This document shows, one piece after another, positions 46,834-54,607 of a stretch of DNA of 64,000 bases (within the stretch, counting starts at the first letter, position 1; each line of letters opens with the position of its first letter). The stretch lies in assembly GCF_025996515.1 (NCBI RefSeq), contig NZ_BLRH01000024.1, positions 62,001 through 126,000 of the forward strand, given 5' to 3'. The stretch comes from Rhizohabitans arisaemae. GTDB taxonomy: Bacteria; Actinomycetota; Actinomycetes; Streptosporangiales; Streptosporangiaceae. The position numbers were made by a program, and so were the translations under genes. The notes beneath the pieces are model-generated. The model was not told the origin of the DNA. It saw only the letters and a program-made list of their open reading frames with translations, and did no database searches.

Positions 46834-48891
46834 CTACTCGTCCGCTTGCCGTTTCCAGCGCGAGAGGCCGGTCTGGGCATCCAGCGTCTGGGGATGGCCA
46901 GCTCCCAAGATTCGGACCATGATCGGCAGAAGGTCTGCGAACTGGTCGCGGGCGGAGGTGTGGTCTCCTGCTGCTCCTGTCCAGTAGGCGAGGTCGGCTC
47001 GGGTGGTCAGTGTGTCGGGGTGTTCGGCGCCGCAGATGCGTTGGCGGATGGGGAGGAGGTCTGCGAGTTGGTCGCGGGCGGAGGTGTGGTCTCCTGCCAT
47101 CCCTGTCCAGCGGGCGAGGTCGGCTTGGGCGGTTAGTGTGTCGGGGTGTTCTGGGCCGGAGATGCGTTGGCGGATGGGGAGGAGGTCTGCGTAGAGGTTG
47201 CGGGCGGTGGTGGGGTCTCCTGCTGCTCCTGTCCAGTAGGCGAGGTAGGCGCGGGTGACCAGGGTGCGGGGGTGTTCAGGGCCTAGTACGCGTTGGTGGA
47301 TGGGGAGAAGTTCGACGAGGTGGTTGCGGGCGGTGGTGGGGTCTCCTGCTGCTCCTGTCCAGTAGGCGAGGTAGGCACGGATAACCAGGGTGTCGGGATG
47401 GTCAGGGCCCAGGGTTTTGCTGTAGGCGAGGTAGCGGTGATGCTGCAGGGTTTTGGCGGTGGCGTAGTCGCCGCTTGCGTGCAGGTATTCGATGACTCGT
47501 GCCATTGCTGCTGAATCGGGAGGGAACACGGTGCGGGCGTGTGGAAGTAGTCGGGCGTAGATTGCCCAGTTGCCGATCAGCTTCGGGTCATTGGGGAGGA
47601 TGTTAGTCAGCAGCGCGATGGCTTGATCGCGGATGGCGGGTTGCCGGTCTTCGGGGAGTTCGGACCAGGTGACGGCTTGGACCAGGCGGTGCGCGCTGAT
47701 CTTTTCTTCGGTCAGCGTGATCATGCTGTGGGAGGCCAGCGTTCCTAAGGCTTGCGCAATCTCCAGCTCATCGGTTTCGGGCAGCCCGTACAGGACGTCG
47801 GTCGGCAGATCGTCGGGGGCGTAACATGCCATGAGCGACAGTACATGCGGTGCCAGCGGGTTGAGTTCGGCGACGCGGGCCATGGTGACTGCCCACACCC
47901 TGGCGACGATCTGCTGGGAATCCTGGCCCGGTACGACCGTGGCGTATGCCTTCGCCGGGGATTGATGGAGCAGTCGGCGGTAGCGGGACACCGTCATACC
48001 GGTACGGGCGATGAACGTCCCGGCCTGGGTCAGTGCCAGCGGGAGGGCCCCTAGGTCGTCGGCGAGTTCGGTCATCTCCTCTCGGCATGTGGCCGTATCT
48101 GCGGCGGCTGGGGTGGTGGGACGTCTGATCAGGTCGGCAAGAAGGTCGGTAGCCGCCTGTGGAGCCAAGACGTCCAGGTTGATCGAGGCACGGCCCAGGT
48201 CGTGCCAGCCGATGTCGCGGCGCGTGGTGATGAGTACGTGCCCGCCGCTCAGCCGTCCCAGGTCGGGGGCGATGTCCTTGGCCTGCTCGACGTTGTCGAA
48301 GACCAGCAGCCACCCCGGATGGGCGACGAGCCAGGAGCGGGCCCAGGCCGCGGCCTCCTCCACGGTGGCTTGGCTGGCGGCTACCGAGTCCTTTCCTGTA
48401 CATATCGCTTGGGCCAGGTTGGCTAAGGACGTATCAATCTGGACTGGGCTATCGGCCTTGAGCCACCAGACCAGCCGGTAGCGGTTCCGGTGCCGGACGG
48501 CGTACTGCAGGGCCAGCTCGCTCTTGCCGATCCCGCCGAGGCCGTGCACCGCCGTCTGCGTGATCACGCCGGCGTCGGCTTCCGCGGTGAGCATCTGCTC
48601 TATCCGGTGCAGCACTTCCTCGCGGCCGACGAAGACCGTCGCGGGCGGACGTGGCAGGTTGGCCAAGCCAGGCGGGGCAGTGGTCTGGGTCGCGTCCGGC
48701 AATGGCGCCCGAGCCGGGAGTTGGGCGCCGATGGACACATCACGTGCCGATCCGAACTGTACGGCGTGGCCGCCGACGTTCGAGTCCGACAGCCTGTTCT
48801 CGGGGGGCGTCGCATGGGGATCCGGCTTGGCCGGTGGCGGGTCACCCGCGGCGGCTGTGGACATCGCCGGTACCGATTCGGGTGATGTCAC
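46834..48891 (-). CDS. STAND NTPase with NB-ARC and C-terminal TPR repeats
   Basis: 685 residues. After a Pro/Ala-rich start comes a short motif at 38-56 (NVGGHAVQFGSARDVSIG) that resembles amyloid-type or RHIM-like N-terminal signals of actinobacterial NLR-like proteins. The NB-ARC-type NTPase follows: P-loop VHGLGGIGKSE (115-125), LLVFDNVE as Walker B, then a winged-helix-like region. The C-terminal third has four 42-residue TPR units (about 494-661). Such proteins are defence or signalling switches that oligomerise on ligand binding. No effector gene is adjacent. GTG at 48891 and ATG at 48864 are both possible starts. Confidence 0.85.
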   Translation of the reverse strand: MTSPESVPAMSTAAAGDPPPAKPDPHATPPENRLSDSNVGGHAVQFGSARDVSIGAQLPARAPLPDATQTTAPPGLANLPRPPATVFVGREEVLHRIEQMLTAEADAGVITQTAVHGLGGIGKSELALQYAVRHRNRYRLVWWLKADSPVQIDTSLANLAQAICTGKDSVAASQATVEEAAAWARSWLVAHPGWLLVFDNVEQAKDIAPDLGRLSGGHVLITTRRDIGWHDLGRASINLDVLAPQAATDLLADLIRRPTTPAAADTATCREEMTELADDLGALPLALTQAGTFIARTGMTVSRYRRLLHQSPAKAYATVVPGQDSQQIVARVWAVTMARVAELNPLAPHVLSLMACYAPDDLPTDVLYGLPETDELEIAQALGTLASHSMITLTEEKISAHRLVQAVTWSELPEDRQPAIRDQAIALLTNILPNDPKLIGNWAIYARLLPHARTVFPPDSAAMARVIEYLHASGDYATAKTLQHHRYLAYSKTLGPDHPDTLVIRAYLAYWTGAAGDPTTARNHLVELLPIHQRVLGPEHPRTLVTRAYLAYWTGAAGDPTTARNLYADLLPIRQRISGPEHPDTLTAQADLARWTGMAGDHTSARDQLADLLPIRQRICGAEHPDTLTTRADLAYWTGAAGDHTSARDQFADLLPIMVRILGAGHPQTLDAQTGLSRWKRQADE
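46909..47412 (-). repeat. Four 126-bp tandem repeats encoding TPR units
   Basis: Units run 47412-47287, 47286-47161, 47160-47035 and 47034-46909. Each encodes a 42-residue unit beginning LGPEHPDTL-like and containing YLAYWTGAAGDPTTAR-like text. Units 1 and 2 are nearly identical at the DNA level. Exchange or slippage between units could change the ligand-binding surface. Confidence 0.85.
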
Positions 48892-49357
48892 CGGTGGCGC
48901 GACCGCCGTGGATCAGCCGGTATGCCGGCACGCCGAAGTCCATTCCGTCCCTTCCTCCGTACTCCCCGAAGGTGAGGTGATCCTAGCTCTCCGATCTAGC
49001 CTTAGATGTCGGAGAAAAATGACATGTTCCTATCGTGTCGCACGATTTCAAGATCGGGTTGATGAGCGTTCGTTGTATGTCTAATCGTGCCGCGGTCTAG
49101 GTCTTATCGACATAGATTGTCGAAATGTTCTATGAGGGCGATTTGTGATGGTTGGTCGGTTCAGAGATTAGATCAAGGTTGTCTAAGTTCCCCTATTTCG
49201 GACAGTGGCTCCCTGCTCGGAGAGGGTCTCGTAGCAGGCCGGATCGGCCAGCAGCTCTTTCCGTCCCGGGCTGGACCCATCGGTGGATATTCCCAGGCGG
49301 ACAGATTCTGAGGGAATTCTGATGGTTTACTGAGGTTCGCCGGTCAGGCTTCGCGGT
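48892..49357. other. AT-richer gene-free stretch with inverted repeats
   Basis: The section about 48975-49360 is clearly AT-richer than the surroundings. It carries ATCGTG-TCG-CACGAT (49032-49046) and TCGACA-TAGAT-TGTCGA (49107-49123), which overlaps CATAGA/TCTATG (49111-49134). No open frame looks coding. It is the divergent region between the STAND and CocE genes and may hold their promoters. Confidence 0.5.
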
Positions 49358-51247
49358 GTGAATGATCATTATTTGTTTGGAAGAGCGCACTGGCGCCCGG
49401 CTGCCGCTTCCCGGCGTGACGGCCGGATTTCCCGATTCGGGCGTACCGCTCTGGCGGCGCTCGTACTCGCCACCACCGTGCCGGTGGCCTTGCTCCCCGG
49501 ATCTGCTTCCGCCACTCCCGCCCCGGTCATCCGGGATGGGCGGACCCAGCCGGTCTTCTCCTACACCGAGGCGGTACGTGAGACCGTTTTCGTCGACGCG
49601 CCGATGGACAGCGATCGGGACGGGCGACGGGATCGCGTCGCGGTGGCCGTACTGCGCCCCGCTGAAACCCAGCAGGGGATGAAGGTGGCGACCGTCATGA
49701 AGGCGACGCCGTACACCGGGTGGGCGCCACCGGGATCGCCGCCGCCGACGGTGCCCGATCCGGGGGTTTTCTCCGAGTGGTACGACGAGTTCTTCGTCCC
49801 CCGCGGCTACGCGGTGGTCGAGGTGGAGATGCAGGGAACGGGGTTGTCCGAGGGCTGCCCGATGAGCGGCGGACACCAGGACACGATCAGCACAACCGCG
49901 GCGATCGACTGGCTCAACGGACGGGCCCACGCCACGTACGCCGACGGGCGACCGGCTGTGGCCACCTGGAGCGACGGCGCCGTCGGCATGGTCGGGCTCT
50001 CCTACGACGGCACCCTGGCCAACGCGGCCGCCGTACAGGGCGTCCAGGGGTTGAAGACGATCGTGCCGCTGGGGGCCATCTCCAGCTGGTACGACTACGC
50101 GCGGGACCAGGGAATCGGCTACGCCCGTGAACTGGGGAACCGGTATCCGGAGTATCAGGCGCGCCGGTTGGCCAACGAGAGTGCCAAGGCGAAATGTGGC
50201 GATGTGCTGACCGCGTTGGGAGACGGCGCAGGCGACGACACCGCCGATTACACCTCATTCTGGTTTGAGCGGGACTATCGTCGGCACGCCGAGCGCGTCC
50301 GGGCGTCAGTCCTGCTGGTTCAAGGGGTCACCGACGGAAAGGTGCGCAATCGCCACTTCGCCGCTTGGTGGCAGGCCCTCGCCGACAACAACGTTTCGCG
50401 CAAGCTGTGGCTGCACAACGGCGACCACGAGGATCCGCTCAACACCGGTGGTGAGGCGTGGCGGGACACCCTGCACCGGTGGATGGACCACTGGCTGTAC
50501 CGCGTCGACAACGGGATCATGACCGAGCCCCGGGTGACCATCCAGCGACCTGACAAATCCTGGCAGACCTCCGCCGACTGGCCGAACCCGGGCAGCCGTC
50601 CCATCCGACTCTGGTTTGGGCCCGCGACCGCGACGGCAGCAGGCAGTCTCACGCCGACTCGGGCTGACGGCGGCAGCCAGAACTTCACCGATGACCCCAC
50701 GCAGAAGGAAGCCGGCATGATCGCCGATCCGGGGGTCGCCAAACCGCATCGGCTCGCCTACCTCACCCCTCCGCTGACCAGCGCCACACATGTGTCGGGA
50801 GCACCCGGACTGAAGGTGGAGATGTCGGCCACCACGACGAGCACCCCGCTCACCGCCCTCTTGGTGGACTACGGCCCCAGCGTCTCCGGAGCCGGTCGGA
50901 ACGCCGGTACGGCAGCCCCGGTGCCACCCGGATCCTCGGCCGATTTGATCGCGGTCACCACGCCGGGCAAGCCTCTGCCCAAGGTGCTCCCGATCGTCAG
51001 CCGCGGCTCCATCGACGTGAAAAACCGGGAATCCCTGGTGCACGCGAGTCCCCTCACGCCGGGCAGGACCTACACGATCCGCTGGCGGCTGCACGACATC
51101 GACTACATCTTCCCCGCAGGCCACCGCATCGGCATCGTGATCGTCGCGAACGACATGGAGTACATCACCACCGACCCGTCCGCCGGATCCGTCACCCTCA
51201 ACCTCCACAACAGCAAGCTGACCTTGCCCATCGTGACCACCGGGTAG
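49358..51247 (+). CDS. Secreted CocE/S15-type alpha/beta-hydrolase
   Basis: 629 residues related to Xaa-Pro dipeptidyl-peptidases and the CocE/NonD acylhydrolases. An unusually long N-terminal extension precedes a signal segment (about 29-52, TALAALVLATTVPVALLPGS) with likely cleavage after SASA. The nucleophile is Ser215 in GLSYDG. The acid Asp lies in LVQGVTDGKV and the His in LHNGDHEDP. The C-terminal jelly-roll (X-Pro_C) contains LTPGRTYTIRWRLHDIDYIF and HRIGIVIVANDMEYI. Cleavage of X-Pro peptides or esters is likely. GTG at 49358 lacks a clear ribosome site. A strong terminator follows. Confidence 0.88.
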   Translation: MNDHYLFGRAHWRPAAASRRDGRISRFGRTALAALVLATTVPVALLPGSASATPAPVIRDGRTQPVFSYTEAVRETVFVDAPMDSDRDGRRDRVAVAVLRPAETQQGMKVATVMKATPYTGWAPPGSPPPTVPDPGVFSEWYDEFFVPRGYAVVEVEMQGTGLSEGCPMSGGHQDTISTTAAIDWLNGRAHATYADGRPAVATWSDGAVGMVGLSYDGTLANAAAVQGVQGLKTIVPLGAISSWYDYARDQGIGYARELGNRYPEYQARRLANESAKAKCGDVLTALGDGAGDDTADYTSFWFERDYRRHAERVRASVLLVQGVTDGKVRNRHFAAWWQALADNNVSRKLWLHNGDHEDPLNTGGEAWRDTLHRWMDHWLYRVDNGIMTEPRVTIQRPDKSWQTSADWPNPGSRPIRLWFGPATATAAGSLTPTRADGGSQNFTDDPTQKEAGMIADPGVAKPHRLAYLTPPLTSATHVSGAPGLKVEMSATTTSTPLTALLVDYGPSVSGAGRNAGTAAPVPPGSSADLIAVTTPGKPLPKVLPIVSRGSIDVKNRESLVHASPLTPGRTYTIRWRLHDIDYIFPAGHRIGIVIVANDMEYITTDPSAGSVTLNLHNSKLTLPIVTTG

Positions 51248-51259
51248 CCCGGCCCAGAT

Positions 51260-51307
51260 GATCGTTGCGCTGTACGCACCCCCCAAAGGCCGTACAGCGC
51301 AACGATC
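51260..51307. terminator. Perfect 17-bp stem terminator after the S15 gene
   Basis: GATCGTTGCGCTGTACG (51260-51276) pairs with CGTACAGCGCAACGATC (51291-51307) around a 14-nt loop. No U-tract follows. Confidence 0.8.
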
Positions 51308-51730
51308 AATGGGAAGCGGAATGCCAGGTGGCGGTCAGTCGGGTGCACGGCCCGTACCCCGGCATCGGGTGTGCCGAACGGGCTGAGGATCCCCGGGATT
51401 TTGGCCGCCATGGCGTTGGCGCCGACGCCTGACCCCGAGTCGGAGACACCTCCGTTCCGATCTGGTCTCAGGGGACGGGGTTCGCACCGCGCGTGGCTAC
51501 GGTATTTCGCCGCCTGCACCGACAAGGGTTGCGTTCGGCGTGGCCGGGCAACTAAAACACTCGGGCTCCCGCCCTATCGTCTGGCGATATGACCACCGGC
51601 CTTCACCGCCAAAGCAGCCAAAAGTGGCATAGGCCCCGACGGTGTCGCCGTCAACTCTCAGGGAGCACGGGAAGCGCGATTGGCCGTGTCGGAGGTTGTC
51701 GTAGTCGGCCAAGTGGCGGGGTTCGATGGG
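51308..51730. other. Intergenic stretch of unknown content
   Basis: No gene is certain here. A minus-strand frame at 51497-51712 (71 codons, starting MADYDNLRHGQSRF) is open but shows no recognisable family and no good ribosome site. The rest has no structure I can support. Confidence 0.4.
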
Positions 51731-52315
51731 TCAGCGGCGGAGTGAGTTCTCGATGGCCTGCTCGATGAGCAGGGCTTTCTGTTTCGGGTCGCTTCCCTTG
51801 GCCACCGTTTTGATTCGGTGGGCGTCCTCGATGGTCGGGAGGAATCCCACCAGGAGGAAGGGCAGCAGCAGGCGTCGGGTGAGGAGTTCGTTCTCCGAGG
51901 TGAAGTGCGGCCGGCGCACGACCGAGACGTTGACGCGGATCGCGTGTTCGTTGCCTGCGGGGACGCCGGGCCGGTCGGTCTCGATCGCCGCGTAGCGGAA
52001 GCCGTGGGCCAGGTCGCAGGCGGCGCAACCGGCGGGGCCTCGGCTGAGCCGGTCACCGCAGTCGGGGCAGGCCAGCCGGTCCAGGGCCGCGTCCACCACG
52101 CGCCAGTCGTGCCGGTCGGGTTCGTCCACCACCAGCTCGGCGATGCCCGCCTCCGATTCTGCACCGATGCTCATGCGGTGCAGGAAGGACCGCCACTCCT
52201 CCTCCACGATGCCGTCCACCAGATCCCGGCATACGGCACAGGCGGGTGCCCCGCCGTAGGCGTACCCGCCGCACGTCGTACACCGGCGCAGGGGCGCGCC
52301 CACCGCAGGTCTCAT
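51731..52315 (-). CDS. Zinc-ribbon protein, unknown function
   Basis: 194 residues. Four pairs of cysteines fall in two ribbons: CTTCGGYAYGGAPACAVC near the start and CPDCGDRLSRGPAGCAAC in the middle. The remainder is acidic, mixed helix and strand, with a hydrophobic segment LLLPFLLVGFLPT near 150-165. It lies downstream of the acyl-AMP ligase on the same strand, after a gap of about 180 bases. It could be a small regulator or scaffold for the CoA-ligase/CoA-transferase pair, but this is inferred from position. ATG at 52315 has GGGAAAG upstream. Confidence 0.72.
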   Translation of the reverse strand: MRPAVGAPLRRCTTCGGYAYGGAPACAVCRDLVDGIVEEEWRSFLHRMSIGAESEAGIAELVVDEPDRHDWRVVDAALDRLACPDCGDRLSRGPAGCAACDLAHGFRYAAIETDRPGVPAGNEHAIRVNVSVVRRPHFTSENELLTRRLLLPFLLVGFLPTIEDAHRIKTVAKGSDPKQKALLIEQAIENSLRR

Positions 52316-52493
52316 CACAACACTTTCCCGTTCCGCTTTGCCGGTTGACCTGGTGAGTCTCTCGCATTTCCGGCCCATACAGGAAACGGCACAGGAACGG
52401 GTTCACGGCCTTCCCGGCGCGAGTGGCAGACGGGTGGGGCCGGAGTTCGCGCTTCGCGTCGGTCGTGTTCTGCGATACGGGTGAGATCGCCGT

Positions 52494-54119
52494 TCAACGC
52501 TTCTCGCGCAGCAGGTGGGTGCGGAGGGTTTCGCGATCGGGCTTGCCCGCGGGGGTGAGGGGGAGTTCGGCGAGGAGAAGCAGGTGTTCGGGGTGTTTGC
52601 CGCGATCGACGCCGTGCCGGGTGAGGTGGGCGGTGAGGTCGGCGAGGTCGGGGGTGCGGCCCGGGCGGGGGACGACACAGGCGGCGAGACGTTCGCCCAT
52701 GAGGGGGTCCGGCACTCCGACGCAGACCACGTCCCTGACCTTCGGATGGACGGCGAGCACGGTTTCGACTTCGGCTGGGCTGATGTTGGCGCCGCCGCGG
52801 ATCACGACCTGCTTGAGGCGGCCGACCAGGCGCAGGCGGCCGTCGTCGCCGAGGAGGCCCAGGTCGCCGGTGCGGACCCAGCCGTCCGCGGTGCGGTACC
52901 GGGTGTTCAGCTCCGGGGCGCCGACGTAGCACATGGGGGTCATCGGGCCGCGGGCCACGATTTCGCCGACGCCGTCGGCGACGACCTCGTCCGGGACGGG
53001 GTCGATGCGGATCTCCGCGACACGCGGGTCGGGGAAACCCACGATCACTCCAGGGCCGGAGGAATCGGGCGCGGTCTCCACCAGGCCGGTGTGGCAGTTC
53101 ACCCCGTCCGCGGAGCCGTACAGGTTGACGACGGGGCAGCCGAACGCCTCCCTCGCCTCCCGCGCGGTCGCCTCGTCCAGTTGGGAGCCGCCGAGTACCA
53201 GGGCGGTCATCGGCGGCAGGGCCTCGGAAAGCCGGTCGAGCATTATCCGGATCATGGTCGGTACGGCGAGCACGTGGGTGGGGCGGTGGTCGCGGATCGC
53301 GGTGAGCGCCGCGGTGGGGGAGAAATGGTCGAGCAGGATGAGGCAGCCGCCGTGCCGGGCGAGGGTGACGGCGGTACCGTTGCTGCCGAACGCGCTGGCC
53401 AGCGGGACGAGGAAGAGGCAGCGCGGCGGGGCGCCGTCGTCGAGCAGGGTGGCCACGAAGTTGCCGCGTCCGCCCGCCAGCGCGTTGTGCGAGTACGCGA
53501 CCATTTTGGGCTCGGCTTCCGAGCCGGAGGAGACCAGGATCCTGGCGGCGCCGTCGGGGTCGGGCCGGTCCGGGACGAAGGTACGGCCGTCGGCGCCGAC
53601 GATCTCGGCCCACGGCGTCGCCTCCGGGGGTGTTTCACCGGGGCCGACGGCGACCACGGCGCGGAGCCAGGGAAGTTCGGGCGCGGCCTCGACCAGTTCC
53701 CGCGCGTGCGCCGTACCCCGGTGCTCGACGGCGGCGATCACCGCGCGGGCACCCGAGCGGCGAAGCAGGGAGAGGGCTTCGGTGCGGCCACGGCCCGCCG
53801 GGAACGGCAGTGCGACCGCTCCGAGCGCCGCCAGCGCCAGGTCCACCAGGACCGCGGCCCGGCCGTTCGGCAGCTGAACGGCGACCACGTCCCCCTCGCA
53901 CACCCCGATTCCGCGGAGTCCGACGGCGGTGGAACGTACCAGTCGGTCAAGTTCGGCGTAGGTGAGCACGCCGAGACCGTCGATCACCGCAACCCGGTCG
54001 GGGGTGGTGCATCGATGGGCACGGAACAGGGCATACAGATCCAGATCAGGACAGGTGCCGTCGGCGGCCCACTCGCGCCGTAGCGCGGTGGGAACGAGGT
54101 CGTCCAGTCGAGAGATCAT
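52494..54119 (-). CDS. Acyl-AMP ligase (acyl-CoA synthetase-type adenylate-forming enzyme)
   Basis: 541 residues of the ANL superfamily. The A3 loop reads SSGSEAEPK (197-205), in which the usual TTG-x-PK is altered to EAEPK. Further motifs are YGSADGVN, RTGDLGLLG, GRLKQVVIRGGANISPAEVE and the catalytic lysine in LTPAGKPDRETL. The start MISRLDDLVPTALRREW resembles carboxylic acid-CoA ligases that act on alicyclic or aromatic acids. GGAGG lies five bases upstream of ATG 54119. A CoA-transferase gene stands upstream on the same strand, so the pair may activate and exchange CoA thioesters. Confidence 0.88.
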   Translation of the reverse strand: MISRLDDLVPTALRREWAADGTCPDLDLYALFRAHRCTTPDRVAVIDGLGVLTYAELDRLVRSTAVGLRGIGVCEGDVVAVQLPNGRAAVLVDLALAALGAVALPFPAGRGRTEALSLLRRSGARAVIAAVEHRGTAHARELVEAAPELPWLRAVVAVGPGETPPEATPWAEIVGADGRTFVPDRPDPDGAARILVSSGSEAEPKMVAYSHNALAGGRGNFVATLLDDGAPPRCLFLVPLASAFGSNGTAVTLARHGGCLILLDHFSPTAALTAIRDHRPTHVLAVPTMIRIMLDRLSEALPPMTALVLGGSQLDEATAREAREAFGCPVVNLYGSADGVNCHTGLVETAPDSSGPGVIVGFPDPRVAEIRIDPVPDEVVADGVGEIVARGPMTPMCYVGAPELNTRYRTADGWVRTGDLGLLGDDGRLRLVGRLKQVVIRGGANISPAEVETVLAVHPKVRDVVCVGVPDPLMGERLAACVVPRPGRTPDLADLTAHLTRHGVDRGKHPEHLLLLAELPLTPAGKPDRETLRTHLLREKR

Positions 54120-54427
54120 CTGAACCTCCAGGGAACAGGCGTCAGGAGCGCCTTGATCGGAGTCGGTCGGCTTGTGGCCGGTGCGATGCGGATCGCCGCT
54201 GAGGGTGGGATGAACCTCCTACGGCGTGGGGTGATCCGGTCCTTCGGAGAGGTCGACCTCCCGTCCCGATGCGGTCGGATCGGGTACGGCCGGTCGAGCC
54301 GGCAGACGCGGGTGATCGGCTTCCGCAAGTCGCCCGGCCGGGTCGGCGGGCGGACTCGGTCCACTCGATGTACGGCGGTCGCCGGTCAGGCGGGCTTCCT
54401 CGGGGTGAAGACGCCCTGCAGCGGTTC

Positions 54428-54607
54428 GGATACGGCCTGCCGGGTGGCGGGTCAGGCGAGTCCCCACGGGGTGTGCGGTGTGAGGATGCGGTGCTGGTCT
54501 CGGGCAGGGTTTCCCGCCTTGTGGGGACTGTCGGGTGGCTTCTCGGGTGTGGCGCCGAATGGGTGGGATCGTCGTGGTCGGGATACGGCCTGCCGGGTGG
54601 CGGGTCA
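54428..54607 (-). repeat. Tandem duplication with 27-bp identical cores
   Basis: The same 27 bases (beginning GGATACGGCCTGCCGGG) occur at 54428-54454 and 54581-54607, 153 bases apart. The second copy includes the CoA-transferase stop codon. The similarity continues further into the gene. Confidence 0.85.
54452..54577 (-). pseudogene. Relic copy of the CoA-transferase 3' end
   Basis: Read on the minus strand this DNA gives KPPDSPHKAGNPARDQH, then RILTPHTPWGLA and a stop. The real C-terminus reads KLPGDPRMSGSLIRDQH, then GALTVPTPWEFT. Lys, the Asp-Pro region, RDQH, LT and TPW are retained. It is a tandem duplicate of about 40 codons with no start. Confidence 0.7.

Noticed and set aside
51497-51712. 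Minus-strand 71-codon frame starting MADYDNLRHG
   Set aside because: No recognisable family, no good ribosome site and position inside an otherwise empty stretch; not enough to call a gene.
54361-54420. Third copy of the CoA-transferase 3' end
   Set aside because: Only a loose resemblance to the two clear copies remains; similarity could arise by chance in GC-rich DNA.
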